From the NCBI RefSeq assembly GCF_026891095.1, contig NZ_JAPTNL010000002.1, positions 310,001-374,000 of the forward strand: a stretch of 64,000 bases of DNA, given 5' to 3'. Below the pieces are notes generated by a model. It was given only the letters and a program-made list of their open reading frames with translations, was not told the origin of the DNA and ran no database searches. A program made the translations under genes and the position numbers. The DNA comes from Roseovarius salincola. GTDB lineage: Bacteria; Pseudomonadota; Alphaproteobacteria; Rhodobacterales; Rhodobacteraceae. Position 1 is the stretch's first letter. The number at the start of each line of letters is the position of its first letter. Below are positions 53,407 to 62,803 of the stretch, piece after piece.

Positions 53407-54813
53407 ATGGCGGGTTTCGGGATGCGCATTCAAACAGGTCTTGTTCTGATCGTTCTTGCGACGCTGCCCGCTACCGTGCTGGCGCATGCCGCCGAGCAGG
53501 GCTTCGTGCTGTTGTTGCCGACCGATATCTATATCCGTGCCGGGGTGGCGGCGGTGGCGCTGACGCTGGTGCTGCTGGCGTTCCTGCCGGGCTGGGTGGC
53601 GGCGCGGCTGTTCCGCCCCATGGGGATCATTCGCCGCCCGCGCGGCGTCGGGCTGCACCATGTGACCAGTTGCCTTGCGGCGGTCCTGCTGTGGGGTCTG
53701 GTCTGGCGCGGTTTCACCGGGGCGCATGATCCGACGGTCAATCCGCTGCCGCTGTTCATCTGGACGCTGTGGTGGGTGGGGCTTGTGACCTTGCAGGGGC
53801 TGCTGGGCGATCTCTGGCGCTATATCAACCCCTGGACGGGACCGGCGGCGGTGCTGGCGCGCCTGACCGGATCACGCGCGCCGCTGCGCTATCCCAACGC
53901 GCTTGGATATGGGCCGGGTATCGTTATTTTCCTGGGTTTTGCGGCGTTTCTGCTGGCCGATCCCGCCCCGGCCGATCCGCACCGGCTGGCCGGTGTGGTG
54001 GGGGGGTACTGGTATCTGACGCTGATGGGGGTCACGCTGTTCGGGCCAAGGTGGCTGTTGCGGGCCGAGGCGCTGAGCATCCTCATGCGCTGTTATGGCC
54101 ACATGGGCCTGATTGGGCGCCTGCGCGGACGCATCAGCGCCGGGCTCTGGGGCTGGCAGCTTTTTTCGCTGGGGCGCGTGCCGTTGGGGTTGGCGCTGTT
54201 CATGGTGCTCTTGTTGGGCACCGGCAGTTTCGATGGCGTGAACGAGACCTTCTGGTGGCTGGCCTTGCTGGGGGTCAATCCGCTGGAGTTTCCGGGCCGC
54301 TCAGCGGTGGTGACGCAGAACCTGATCGGGCTGGGGCTGGCCAATGCGGCGCTGATCGCGGTCTTTGCCAGCTGCCTCTGGCTGGGCGAGCGGATCGCGG
54401 GCACGCGCCGGTCCCTGGGCGAGGCGTTCAGCCTTTTCGCCCCCTCGATCCTGCCGATCGCGCTGGGCTATCATCTGGCGCATTACCTCACCAGTTTTCT
54501 GGTTGAGGGTCAGTATGTGCTGGTGGCGCTCAGCGATCCGCTGGGGCGGGGCGATGATCTGCTGGGGCTGGGGCCGTTCTTTGTGACGACCGGGTTCCTC
54601 AACACGCCCGCCACCGTCAAGGCGATCTGGCTGACGCAGGCGGGGGCGGTGGTTCTGGGCCATGTGATCGCGATCCTGCTGGCCCATGCGCAAGCGGTGC
54701 GCGCCTATGGCAGCAACCGGCGCGCGGTGCTGGCGCAGGCGCCGCTGGCCGGGTTCATGATCGCCTACACGTTTTTCGGCCTCTGGCTGCTGGCGTCGCC
54801 GCGTGGCATATAG
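53407..54813 (+). CDS. polytopic membrane protein, function unknown
   Basis: 468 residues (an ATG at 53422 is also possible; neither has a ribosome site). A signal-like N-terminus (LVLIVLATLPATVLAHAA) is followed by about ten to eleven hydrophobic helices to the C-terminus. Conserved-looking loops include GDLWRYINPWTGPAAVL, LEFPGRSAVVTQNLIGLGL and LAHYLTSFLVEGQYVLVALSDPLGRG. I know no family. It directly precedes an orphan solute-binding protein (99 bp), but it does not look like an ABC permease (no EAA loop). Confidence 0.75.
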   Translation: MAGFGMRIQTGLVLIVLATLPATVLAHAAEQGFVLLLPTDIYIRAGVAAVALTLVLLAFLPGWVAARLFRPMGIIRRPRGVGLHHVTSCLAAVLLWGLVWRGFTGAHDPTVNPLPLFIWTLWWVGLVTLQGLLGDLWRYINPWTGPAAVLARLTGSRAPLRYPNALGYGPGIVIFLGFAAFLLADPAPADPHRLAGVVGGYWYLTLMGVTLFGPRWLLRAEALSILMRCYGHMGLIGRLRGRISAGLWGWQLFSLGRVPLGLALFMVLLLGTGSFDGVNETFWWLALLGVNPLEFPGRSAVVTQNLIGLGLANAALIAVFASCLWLGERIAGTRRSLGEAFSLFAPSILPIALGYHLAHYLTSFLVEGQYVLVALSDPLGRGDDLLGLGPFFVTTGFLNTPATVKAIWLTQAGAVVLGHVIAILLAHAQAVRAYGSNRRAVLAQAPLAGFMIAYTFFGLWLLASPRGI

Positions 54814-54912
54814 GCCGTCTCAGGGTCTGGACAATCACCGCCCCGCTTCGCAGACTCCGCGCCGACGGGGCCAAGGCGGGCCAGCAGGCCCCAAACCGGG
54901 AGAGACCAAGGA

Positions 54913-56202
54913 ATGACGACGAAAGCCTCGAAACGCACCACGCGGCGCGCCGCGCTCAGGACCCTTGCGGGCGGCGTCGCGGGCGCGGCCAGCCTGCCGC
55001 TCTGGGCGCGCTATACCCATGCGCAATCCAGCGAACCGATCCGCATCGGTTTCCAGGTGCACCGCACCGGCATCGGCGCCGCCTACGGGCGCTGGTATGA
55101 CCGCACCACGCAGGCCGCCACCCGGCTGATCAACGAGGCCGGCGGCATCAATGGCCGCCCCATCGAGATCATTGCCGAGGATGACGGCACCGATCCCAAG
55201 CGCGGCGCCGAGGTGGTCGAGAAATTCGCCAGCCAGCACAAATGCGATATCGCTTTCGGCACGCTGTTCAGCCATGTGGTCACCGGCTCCGCGCCGCGCG
55301 CGGGGGAATTGAAACTGCCTTATTTCGTGGTCTCCGAAGGGCATCACGTCGCCTCGGGCAGTCTTAACCGCTACACGCTTCAGCCCGGCATCACCGATGT
55401 GAAAAGCCAGGTGTTGTCGATGGCGCCTTTCGTGGCTGAGAACCTTGGCAAGAAGGTCACGATGATCTTCCCCGATTACGCCTTCGGCCACGATCACCGT
55501 GATTTCTTTTCCGAGGCGATCGAGGCGCATGGCGGCGAGGTGGTGGCCAAGCTGGCGATTCCGCCGACGGAAACGTCTTTTACCCGCTATTTCCCCAAGA
55601 TCCCGCGCGAGACCGAGGTGATCTATCACGTCATGGTCGGGCCCGGCGTGCTGACCTTCGTCAAGGAAATGGGCGAGTTCTTCGGCCCCTCCGCGCCGCA
55701 GCTTTTCGGCTTCATCGACAGTCTCGAGGCGGTCGCCATCGACAGCCCCGGCCTTGAATTCTTGGAAGGCAGCCATTTCTGGGAAGGGATGCCGCGCCAC
55801 AGGCAGCCCGACCAGACCGAATTCGAGACATTCTACCGCGAACAGGTGGGCGTCGATGATCGCGGCGCGTCGGTCAGCGATCCGACGGATGTGTCCACCT
55901 ATGGCCATATGTTCGGCTGCTGGGAGACGCTTTATGTCGTCAAGGCCGGGATGGAGGCCGCGGGCTATCAGGGGCCGGGCGACCGCCCCGCGCTGATCGA
56001 GGCCATCGAGGCGATGACCGATCTGCCCCATTCCAGGGAATATCCGCAAGGGCCCAAGGTGTTCAACGGCAAGACCCACCAGGTTTTCGGCCAACAGCAC
56101 ATCACGCGGCTTGAAAAGGGCAATCTGGTCAAGGTGCATACCACCTCGATCGAGGACACGTTCTATCCCGACGAGGTCGATTACACCACGCAGCCGCTTT
56201 GA
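54913..56202 (+). CDS. periplasmic solute-binding protein, branched-chain amino acid/amide type
   Basis: 429 residues. The N-terminus TTRRAALRTLAGGVAG is a twin-arginine-like export signal, with cleavage near THAQSS. The mature protein begins IRIGFQVHRTGIGAAYGRW and continues with AGGINGRPIEIIAEDDGTDPKRGAEVVEKF, the Peripla_BP_6 pattern of Liv/Urt/amide receptors. No permease or ATPase genes follow; the neighbouring TRAP genes belong to a different system. It is therefore an orphan receptor, or works with transporters encoded elsewhere. The ATG has GGGAGAG upstream. Confidence 0.87.
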   Translation: MTTKASKRTTRRAALRTLAGGVAGAASLPLWARYTHAQSSEPIRIGFQVHRTGIGAAYGRWYDRTTQAATRLINEAGGINGRPIEIIAEDDGTDPKRGAEVVEKFASQHKCDIAFGTLFSHVVTGSAPRAGELKLPYFVVSEGHHVASGSLNRYTLQPGITDVKSQVLSMAPFVAENLGKKVTMIFPDYAFGHDHRDFFSEAIEAHGGEVVAKLAIPPTETSFTRYFPKIPRETEVIYHVMVGPGVLTFVKEMGEFFGPSAPQLFGFIDSLEAVAIDSPGLEFLEGSHFWEGMPRHRQPDQTEFETFYREQVGVDDRGASVSDPTDVSTYGHMFGCWETLYVVKAGMEAAGYQGPGDRPALIEAIEAMTDLPHSREYPQGPKVFNGKTHQVFGQQHITRLEKGNLVKVHTTSIEDTFYPDEVDYTTQPL

Positions 56203-56210
56203 CGCCGCCG

Positions 56211-56237
56211 CGGCGCGGCCCCGCGCGGGCCGCGCCG
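56211..56237. terminator. GC hairpin between convergent transporter genes
   Basis: CGGCGCGGCCC and GGGCCGCGCCG form a perfect 11-bp stem with a 5-nt loop, just past the SBP stop and 14 bp before the dctM stop. No U-tract, but its place suits a bidirectional stop. Confidence 0.6.
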
Positions 56238-56251
56238 ACCGTCCGGCGGGT

Positions 56252-57808
56252 TCAGAACACCACGCCGGGCAGCCATGTCGCCAGCCCGGGCACCGCCCAG
56301 ATCACGGTGATGGCCAGGATCTGCAACAGGATGAAGGGCGCGACACCCTGGTAGATCTGCCCGGTGGTGATCTCGGGCGGGGCGGCGCCGCGCAGGTAAA
56401 ACAGCGAGAAGCCGAAAGGCGGCGTCAGGAAGCTGGTTTGCAGGTTGATCGCGATCAGGATCGCCAGCCATACCGGATCATGCCCCATCAGGATCAGCAC
56501 CGGCGCGATCAGCGGCAGCAGGATCACGGTGATCTCGACGAAATCCAGGAAGAAGCCCAGCACGAAGATCATCGCCATGGCGAAGATCAGCGCGCCGGTC
56601 GGTCCGCCGGGCATGGATTGCAGGATATGCGCGACGCGCTCCTCGCCGCCCAGCCCGACGAAAACCAGCGAAAAGACGCTGGCCATCAGGATCGTGCCAA
56701 AGATCATCGCGGTCACGGTCATCGTGCTGGTGACCGCCCCGGCCAGCACATCGCGTTGCCCCAGGCGGCGCAGTGACGCCAGAACGGCCGTCATGCCGAT
56801 CAGCGCCAGCACCCCGTAAAGGGCGCCAAGCGTCCAGGCGCCCGCGCCCGCGTCGCTGCGTTGCAGGCGCACCGGTGCCAGACCGGCGGCAAAGGCCAGG
56901 ATCAGCAGCGCCGCGACACCGGCGCCGATCAGGCGCGGGCTCACGCCCTGGCGCGCGCCCGCCATCAGGATCGCGCCGATCGCGCCCACCGAGGCCGCCT
57001 CGGTCGGGGTGGCGATGCCGCTCAGGATCGCGCCCAGCACCGCGATGATCAGCCCCACCGGCGGCAGGATCGCGCGCGCCACTTCGCCAATGCCGGGTCG
57101 GCCCTCGGAGATGGGCGCGGGGGGCATGTCCTGCGGGCGGATCACGCCGCGCGCCAGAACGTAAAGAATATAGATCGCCACCAGCGTCAGCCCCGGCACC
57201 AGCGCCCCGGCAAATATCTGGCCGACCGATATGGTCTCGACCGAAAACTTGCCTTGTTCGTATTGCGCCTGCTGATAGGCGCTCGACATCACGTCGCTCA
57301 GGATGATCAGAAGGGTCGATGGCGGAATGATCTGCCCCAGCGTCCCGGCGGTGCAGACCAGCCCCGAGGCCAGCCGCGGATCATATCCGGTGCGCAGCAT
57401 GGTCGGCAGGGCGATCATGCCCATCGCGATCACCGTCGCACCCACGATCCCAGTCGAGGCCGCCAGCAGCGCCCCCACCAGGATCACCGAAATCCCCAGC
57501 CCGCCGCGCAACTGTCCGAAGGCGCGGCCCATCGTATCCAGAAGGTCCTCGGCGATGCGGGACCGCTCAAGGATCACGCCCATGGTGACGAACAGCGGAA
57601 TCGCGATCAGCACCTCGTTGGTCAGCACCCCGAACACCCGCTGTCCCAGCGCGCCCAGAAGGCCGAGATTCATCGCGCCGCTGGCCCATCCCAGATAGGC
57701 GAACAGGATGGCGGTGCCCGAAATCGCGAAGGACACCGGGAAACCCGACAGGATCGCGCCCATCAGCGCGGCGAACATCAACAGGTCCAGATATTCGGCG
57801 AAGATCAT
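56252..57808 (-). CDS. dctM: TRAP transporter large permease subunit
   Basis: Membrane subunit of a tripartite ATP-independent importer, 518 residues, longer than the ~430 typical. DctM-type start (LDLLMFAALMGAILSGFPVSFAISGTAILFAYLG), the re-entrant loop region ASTGIVGATVIAMGMIALPTMLRTGYDPRLASGLVCTAGTLGQIIPPST, and PTEAASVGAIGAIL. An ~85-residue additional hydrophobic insert lies at about 275-360. It starts inside the small permease gene (ATGA overlap 57805-57808). Substrate judged with the receptor: probably a carboxylate. Confidence 0.9.
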   Translation of the reverse strand: MIFAEYLDLLMFAALMGAILSGFPVSFAISGTAILFAYLGWASGAMNLGLLGALGQRVFGVLTNEVLIAIPLFVTMGVILERSRIAEDLLDTMGRAFGQLRGGLGISVILVGALLAASTGIVGATVIAMGMIALPTMLRTGYDPRLASGLVCTAGTLGQIIPPSTLLIILSDVMSSAYQQAQYEQGKFSVETISVGQIFAGALVPGLTLVAIYILYVLARGVIRPQDMPPAPISEGRPGIGEVARAILPPVGLIIAVLGAILSGIATPTEAASVGAIGAILMAGARQGVSPRLIGAGVAALLILAFAAGLAPVRLQRSDAGAGAWTLGALYGVLALIGMTAVLASLRRLGQRDVLAGAVTSTMTVTAMIFGTILMASVFSLVFVGLGGEERVAHILQSMPGGPTGALIFAMAMIFVLGFFLDFVEITVILLPLIAPVLILMGHDPVWLAILIAINLQTSFLTPPFGFSLFYLRGAAPPEITTGQIYQGVAPFILLQILAITVIWAVPGLATWLPGVVF

Positions 57809-58314
57809 GCCGTGCGCCCCGCTTGCAGCGTCAGAAGGTTGCGCAGGAAACAGGCCAGCGACTGCACGATCAAGAGACCGCAGAACACCGGGATCAGGGT
57901 CTTCAGCAGGAAGACCGCCGGGATGCCGCCCACCGAAATGGCGCCTTCATGGATCGTCCAGGCGTTGCGCACCGATGGCCATGACCAATAAAGCAGCGCC
58001 AGGATCGAGGGCAGCAACAGCACCGCATGGCCGATCAGGTCGATCCAGGCCTTGCCCCTGTCGCTGGCGCGCGCCTGAAAGATATCGACGCGCACATGAT
58101 CGTCCACCAGAAGGGTATAGCCCGCGCCCAGCATGAACAGTGTGGCATGCATGTAGAGTACGCTTTCATTCATCGCGATCGAACTGAATCCATAGACATA
58201 GCGCAGCAGCACGATGGTGAATTGCACCAGAACCATGGCGATCGCCAGCCAGCGCACCACGCGCCCGACGCTGCGGTTCACCATGTCCAGTCGCTCGGCC
58301 CAGCGTTCCATCAC
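57805..58314 (-). CDS. dctQ: TRAP transporter small permease subunit
   Basis: 169 residues with four helices of the DctQ fold: VVRWLAIAMVLVQFTIVLLRYVYGFSS, the ESVLYMHATLFMLGAGYTL loop-helix, ARASDRGKAWIDLIGHAVLLLPSI and the final FLLKTLIPVFCGLLIVQSLACF. It overlaps dctM at its 3' end. Located 100 bp after the receptor gene, across a perfect 12-bp hairpin that may limit permease expression. Confidence 0.9.
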   Translation of the reverse strand: MMERWAERLDMVNRSVGRVVRWLAIAMVLVQFTIVLLRYVYGFSSIAMNESVLYMHATLFMLGAGYTLLVDDHVRVDIFQARASDRGKAWIDLIGHAVLLLPSILALLYWSWPSVRNAWTIHEGAISVGGIPAVFLLKTLIPVFCGLLIVQSLACFLRNLLTLQAGRTA

Positions 58315-58364
58315 CTGCCTGCCCTCACTTGCGTTGCGCGTTATGGCCCCGTTCAGGCCGGAAT

Positions 58365-58396
58365 GGCCCGGCGCGCGGGGTGTTGCGCGCCGGGCC
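58365..58396 (-). terminator. intercistronic hairpin between dctP and dctQ
   Basis: GGCCCGGCGCGC and GCGCGCCGGGCC make a perfect 12-bp stem round an 8-nt loop. No U-tract. Like the potD-potB hairpin it sits directly after a solute-receptor gene, consistent with differential expression in the operon. Confidence 0.7.
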
Positions 58397-58414
58397 GGTT
58401 GGTGGGGTCGGGTG

Positions 58415-59500
58415 TCAGTAGCCCAGAACCTTGGCGCGGGCGTTCATGTGCCCGTTATCCGCATAGGTCATATAGGCCCCGACCGAGTCGCGATAGGTCA
58501 GGAAGCTCTCGGTGATGCGCCCGACCAGCTCGTCGCTGTCGCCGCGCAGCTCCTCGAACACTTCGGCGGCGGCCTCGCCCATGGCCATGACCACCTCGTC
58601 GGGCAGCTTGCGGGGGATCACCCCCTCGTTGTCGACAAGCTCCTTGAAGGCTCGCGCGTGCTTGGTCTCGTATTCGGTCCACACGTCGTTATAGAGGCTG
58701 GCGCATGCGGTGCGCACCACGCCTTGCAGGTCCTCGGGCAGGGCGTTCCATGCCTCGGCGTTGACGCCGCATTCCTCGGCCGAAGAGGGCTCGCCGACGC
58801 CGGGCCAGTAGTAGTTCTTGGCCAGCTGGTGGAAGCCGAGCGCGGAATCCGTCCAGGGGCCGATGAACTCGCCCGCATCCAATGCGCCCGATTGCAGCGC
58901 CTGGAACATCGCCGGGCCGGACATCGCCTGCACCGCCATGCCGATGCGCGCGCACATTTCCGAGGCAAGGCCGGTGGTGCGGTATTTCAGCCCCTTGAGA
59001 TCGTCGACCGAGTTGATCTCGTCGCGGAACCAGCCGAACCATTGCGGCCCGGAGTTGCCGCACAGGAACGGCTTGACGCCGAAGCGGCCATACATCTCGT
59101 CGTAAAGCTCCTGGCCGCCGCCATGCACCATCCAGCCGACCTGCTCGTCGGCGCGCAGGCCGAAGGGCTGGGAGCCGAACAGCAGGATGCCCTTGGATTT
59201 CGAGCCCCAATATGCGGGGACCGCGTGATAGATATGCGCGGTGCCTTCGGCCACGGCATCGAACACGCCCGGTCCGGGAACGATCTCGCCCGCCGCATGG
59301 AGTTTCACCTCCAGCCGGCCACCCGACAGGGTGGTGATCCGGTCCGCAAGGGTCTGCGCGGCAACGCCCGGCCCCGGCAGGTTCTTGGGCCATGCGGTGA
59401 CCATGGTCCATTGGGTGATGTCCTGCGCCACGGCAGGAGCGGCCAGCGTGCTTGCCGCCGCGCCGATCGTGCCGGCCTTGATGAAGTCACGTCTTTTCAT
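58415..59500 (-). CDS. dctP: TRAP transporter solute receptor (2-oxo acid TakP-like)
   Basis: Periplasmic receptor, 361 residues from ATG 59500 (AAGGAGG upstream). A Tat-type signal (KRRDFIKAGTIGAAASTL) is followed by ITQWTMVTAWPKNLPGPGVAAQTLADRI. Later YRTTGLASEMCARIGMAVQAMSG and SGALDAGEFIGPWTDSALGF fit the DctP family, with sequence closer to the TakP/2-oxoacid group than to C4-dicarboxylate DctP. It is the first gene of dctP-dctQ-dctM. The hutU operon lies just upstream on the same strand. Confidence 0.88.
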   Translation of the reverse strand: MKRRDFIKAGTIGAAASTLAAPAVAQDITQWTMVTAWPKNLPGPGVAAQTLADRITTLSGGRLEVKLHAAGEIVPGPGVFDAVAEGTAHIYHAVPAYWGSKSKGILLFGSQPFGLRADEQVGWMVHGGGQELYDEMYGRFGVKPFLCGNSGPQWFGWFRDEINSVDDLKGLKYRTTGLASEMCARIGMAVQAMSGPAMFQALQSGALDAGEFIGPWTDSALGFHQLAKNYYWPGVGEPSSAEECGVNAEAWNALPEDLQGVVRTACASLYNDVWTEYETKHARAFKELVDNEGVIPRKLPDEVVMAMGEAAAEVFEELRGDSDELVGRITESFLTYRDSVGAYMTYADNGHMNARAKVLGY

Positions 59501-59530
59501 GTCAGTACCTCCTTGAAATGATAGGGTCAT

Positions 59531-59980
59531 TCAGTTTGTCGTTCCCGGTTCTTCAGCCGGATTTCTGCTGTCGGCCTCGAGCAAGTCAAGAGTGATCGGG
59601 CAGCGTTGCCCATCATGGAACGCGTCCAGCACGTCACCAAAGATCTGCCCGCCGCCGGCTGCCTCGAAAAGCGTCATGGATGAGCGCAGTTTAAGCGCAT
59701 CCACTGTGCCAAGAATGGCCTCGGGGTCGCGCCCCGCATGGGCCAGCATCGCCTGCGCGATTTCCTTCAGGCGCGGGCCAAGAATGGGATCGGCCAGAAA
59801 GCTGCGGGCCTCGGCAAGGTCCGCGATTCCGTAATGCTGCGCGGTCGCCGAGCGCCCCAGCCCGCGCAGCTGCGCAAAGACGAACCACATCCAGTGGCTG
59901 TCCTTCCGGCCCGCGCGGATTTCCTCCAGCGGCTGCGGCCAGACGCGCGCCTGCGCTTCGATGAAGCGCGCGAGGCTCAC
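59531..59980 (-). CDS. DUF1810-family protein coupled to hutU
   Basis: 149 residues. DUF1810 signatures: [47 protein letters not shown] and the helices [18 protein letters not shown], with [15 protein letters not shown] toward the end. Family function is not established; some NADAR-like relation has been suggested. It starts inside the end of hutU (59977-59980, ATGA), so it is translated with urocanate hydratase, an unusual partner. It ends 30 bp before the dctP start. Confidence 0.85.
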   Translation of the reverse strand: MSLARFIEAQARVWPQPLEEIRAGRKDSHWMWFVFAQLRGLGRSATAQHYGIADLAEARSFLADPILGPRLKEIAQAMLAHAGRDPEAILGTVDALKLRSSMTLFEAAGGGQIFGDVLDAFHDGQRCPITLDLLEADSRNPAEEPGTTN

Positions 59981-61644
59981 TTGAGGATGCCCGGCAGGTT
60001 GAGGCCATGTTCGCGCGCGCAGTCCAGCGCGATGTCATAGCCCGCATCGGCATGGCGCATGACGCCGGTGGCCGGGTCGTTCCACAGCACCCGTTCGATG
60101 CGGCGGTCGGCGTCCTTTGTGCCGTCGCAACAGATCACCATGCCGGAATGCTGGCTGAACCCCATGCCGACGCCGCCGCCGTGATGCAGGCTGACCCATG
60201 TCGCGCCGCTGGCGGTGTTCAGAAGCGCATTCAGCAGCGGCCAGTCGCTCACGGCGTCGCTGCCGTCCTTCATGCCCTCGGTCTCGCGGTTGGGCGATGC
60301 GACCGAGCCAGAATCCAGATGATCGCGCCCGATCACCACGGGGGCCGAGAGTTCGCCGTTGCGCACCATCTCGTTGAAAGCCAGCCCCAGCTTGTGGCGC
60401 AGGCCCAGCCCGACCCAGCAGATCCGCGCCGGAAGGCCCTGGAACGAAATCCGCTCGCGCGCCATGTCCAGCCAGTTATGCAGATGCGGGTCGTCGATCA
60501 GTTCCTTGACCTTGGCATCGGTCCTGTAGATGTCCTCGGGGTCGCCCGACAGCGCGCACCAGCGGAACGGCCCGATCCCGCGGCAAAACAGCGGGCGGAT
60601 ATAGGCGGGCACGAAACCGGGAAAGGCGAATGCGTCCTCCATCCCCTCGTCCTGCGCCACCTGCCGGATGTTGTTGCCGTAATCCAGTGTCGGCACGCCC
60701 GCGTTCCAGAAATCGACCATTGCCTGCACCTGCACGCGCATGCTGGCGCGGGCGGCCTTTTCCACCGCCTTGGGCTCGGTTTCCTGGCGCGCGCGCCATT
60801 CGGCCACGGTCCAGCCCTGCGGCAGGTAGCCATGCACCGGATCATGCGCGCTGGTCTGGTCGGTGACGATATCGGGGCGCACGCCGCGCCTGACCAGTTC
60901 CGGGAAGACATCGGCGGCATTGCCGATCAGCGCCACGGATTTGGCCTCGCCCGCACTGGTCCAGCGCTCGATCATTTCCAGCGCCTCGTCCAGATCGCTG
61001 GTGATCTCGTCCACATAGCGCGTGCGCTTGCGGAACTCGGCGCGGCTTGCGTCGCATTCCACGGCCAGGCAGCAGGCCCCGGCCATCACCGCCGCCAGCG
61101 GCTGCGCACCACCCATGCCGCCCAGGCCCCCGGTCAGGATCCAGCGGCCCGTCAGGTCGCCGTCGTAATGCTGGCGCCCGGCTTCGACAAAGGTTTCATA
61201 GGTGCCCTGCACGATGCCCTGACTGCCGATATAGATCCAGGACCCGGCGGTCATCTGGCCGTACATCATCAGCCCCTTCTTATCGAGTTCGCTGAAATGG
61301 TCCCAGTTGGCCCAATGCGGCACCAGGTTGGAATTGGCGATCAGGACGCGCGGCGCGTCCTTGTGGGTGTGAAACACGCCCACCGGCTTGCCCGATTGCA
61401 CCAGAAGGGTCTCGTCCTCTTCCAGCCCCTTCAATGTGCCCACGATGCGGTCGAAATCCTCCCAGGTGCGCGCGGCGCGGCCGATACCGCCATAAACCAC
61501 CAGCTCATGGGGGTTCTCGGCCACATCGGGATGCAGGTTGTTCATCAGCATCCGCATCGGTGCCTCGGTGACCCAGTGCTTGGCGCTGATCTCGGCGCCG
61601 GTATCGGGATAGATGTCGCGCGTGTTGTGACGGGGATCGGTCAT
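59977..61644 (-). CDS. hutU: urocanate hydratase
   Basis: Converts urocanate to imidazolone propionate in histidine catabolism. 555 residues from ATG 61644, normal length. Family features: [32 protein letters not shown], the NAD-binding [25 protein letters not shown] segment, and [19 protein letters not shown] near the C-terminus. The other hut genes (hutH, hutI, hutG) are not in the window. An acyl-CoA dehydrogenase gene lies 13 bp upstream on the same strand, so histidine and acyl-CoA genes may be co-transcribed. Confidence 0.97.
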   Translation of the reverse strand: MTDPRHNTRDIYPDTGAEISAKHWVTEAPMRMLMNNLHPDVAENPHELVVYGGIGRAARTWEDFDRIVGTLKGLEEDETLLVQSGKPVGVFHTHKDAPRVLIANSNLVPHWANWDHFSELDKKGLMMYGQMTAGSWIYIGSQGIVQGTYETFVEAGRQHYDGDLTGRWILTGGLGGMGGAQPLAAVMAGACCLAVECDASRAEFRKRTRYVDEITSDLDEALEMIERWTSAGEAKSVALIGNAADVFPELVRRGVRPDIVTDQTSAHDPVHGYLPQGWTVAEWRARQETEPKAVEKAARASMRVQVQAMVDFWNAGVPTLDYGNNIRQVAQDEGMEDAFAFPGFVPAYIRPLFCRGIGPFRWCALSGDPEDIYRTDAKVKELIDDPHLHNWLDMARERISFQGLPARICWVGLGLRHKLGLAFNEMVRNGELSAPVVIGRDHLDSGSVASPNRETEGMKDGSDAVSDWPLLNALLNTASGATWVSLHHGGGVGMGFSQHSGMVICCDGTKDADRRIERVLWNDPATGVMRHADAGYDIALDCAREHGLNLPGILK

Positions 61645-61657
61645 GTTTGGTCCTCCC

Positions 61658-62803
61658 TCAATGGGCCAGCAGATGGCCGGCAATGATGTTGCGTTGAATT
61701 TCGGACGAGCCTTCGTAGATGCGCATGATCCGCAGATCGCGCGTCAGCGGTTCGATGGGGAAATCGCGGGTATAGCCATAGCCGCCGTGAATTTGCAGCG
61801 CGGTATCGGCCACCATGTCGGCGGCCTCGGATGCCTTCAGCTTGGCCATCACCGCCGCATCCGAAAACCGCTCGCCCAGCTCGCGCCGCCTTGCCGCCTC
61901 CAGCGCCATCAGCCGCGCCGATTGCAGCTCCAGCGCCATGTCGGCCAGCATCCAGCGGATGCCCTGCTTGTCGCTCAGCGCCTCGCCGCCGATCACCCGG
62001 CCCTTCGCATAATCCCGGGCGCCGTCCAGCGCTGCCTGCGCCATGCCGATACATTGCGCGGCCACCTCGACGCGGCCATTGTCCAGCACCTTCATCGCCG
62101 TCTTGAAACCCTGCCCCGCCGCGCCCAGAAGCGCATCCTCGGGCAGTTCGCAATCGATATTGAGCGTGAACACATGCCCGCCCTTGAGGCCCATGGTCCG
62201 CTCCGGCGCGCCCGGCTCGAACCCCGGCGTGCCCTTTTGCACCACAAAGGCGGAAATGCCACGATGCCCGGCCTCGGGGTCACTGACCGCGTAGACCACC
62301 ACGAAATCCGCGATCCCGCCATTCGAGATGAAGCATTTCGTGCCCTGCAGGTGCCATCCGTCTTGCGTGCGCCGCGCGCGGGTCTTCATGTCGGCGGGGT
62401 CGCTCCCGGCGGTCGGCTCGGTCAGCGCGAATGCGCCCAGCATCTCGCCCGTGGCGGCCTTTGGCAGGATCGCGGCGCGCTGCGCATCGCTGCCCCCGAT
62501 CAGGATCGAATCCGTCGCCAGGTAATGCGCCGTCAGCGCCGACACCGTCGAGCCACAGCCCCCCGCCACGATCTCGACCGCGCGCAGCAGCGCCTGCGCC
62601 GAAATGCCGGCGCCGCCATGCGCCTCGGGCAGATTCGCGCCCAGCAAACCGGCCTCGGCCAGCAGCTTGATCTGCTCATGCACGAAAGCGGCGGTTTCGT
62701 CGGTCTCGGCCGCTTTCGGGGCGATCCGCTCGGCCACGATCCGCTCCAGCATGTCGCAAAACAGCCGTTCTTCCTCGCTGAGCATGTGAAACAGCCCGCT
62801 CAT
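61658..62803 (-). CDS. acyl-CoA dehydrogenase family protein
   Basis: FAD-dependent alpha,beta-dehydrogenation of an acyl-CoA. 381 residues, normal length. Motifs: [34 protein letters not shown] (FAD/substrate region), [17 protein letters not shown], and the C-terminal [43 protein letters not shown]. The catalytic Glu of the YEGSSE segment is present. It starts inside the CoA-transferase stop (ATGA 62800-62803). Confidence 0.93.
   Translation of the reverse strand: MSGLFHMLSEEERLFCDMLERIVAERIAPKAAETDETAAFVHEQIKLLAEAGLLGANLPEAHGGAGISAQALLRAVEIVAGGCGSTVSALTAHYLATDSILIGGSDAQRAAILPKAATGEMLGAFALTEPTAGSDPADMKTRARRTQDGWHLQGTKCFISNGGIADFVVVYAVSDPEAGHRGISAFVVQKGTPGFEPGAPERTMGLKGGHVFTLNIDCELPEDALLGAAGQGFKTAMKVLDNGRVEVAAQCIGMAQAALDGARDYAKGRVIGGEALSDKQGIRWMLADMALELQSARLMALEAARRRELGERFSDAAVMAKLKASEAADMVADTALQIHGGYGYTRDFPIEPLTRDLRIMRIYEGSSEIQRNIIAGHLLAH

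Noticed and set aside
60007-61686. 559-codon plus-strand open frame
   Set aside because: Antisense shadow of hutU with low-complexity His/Gln/Ala composition.
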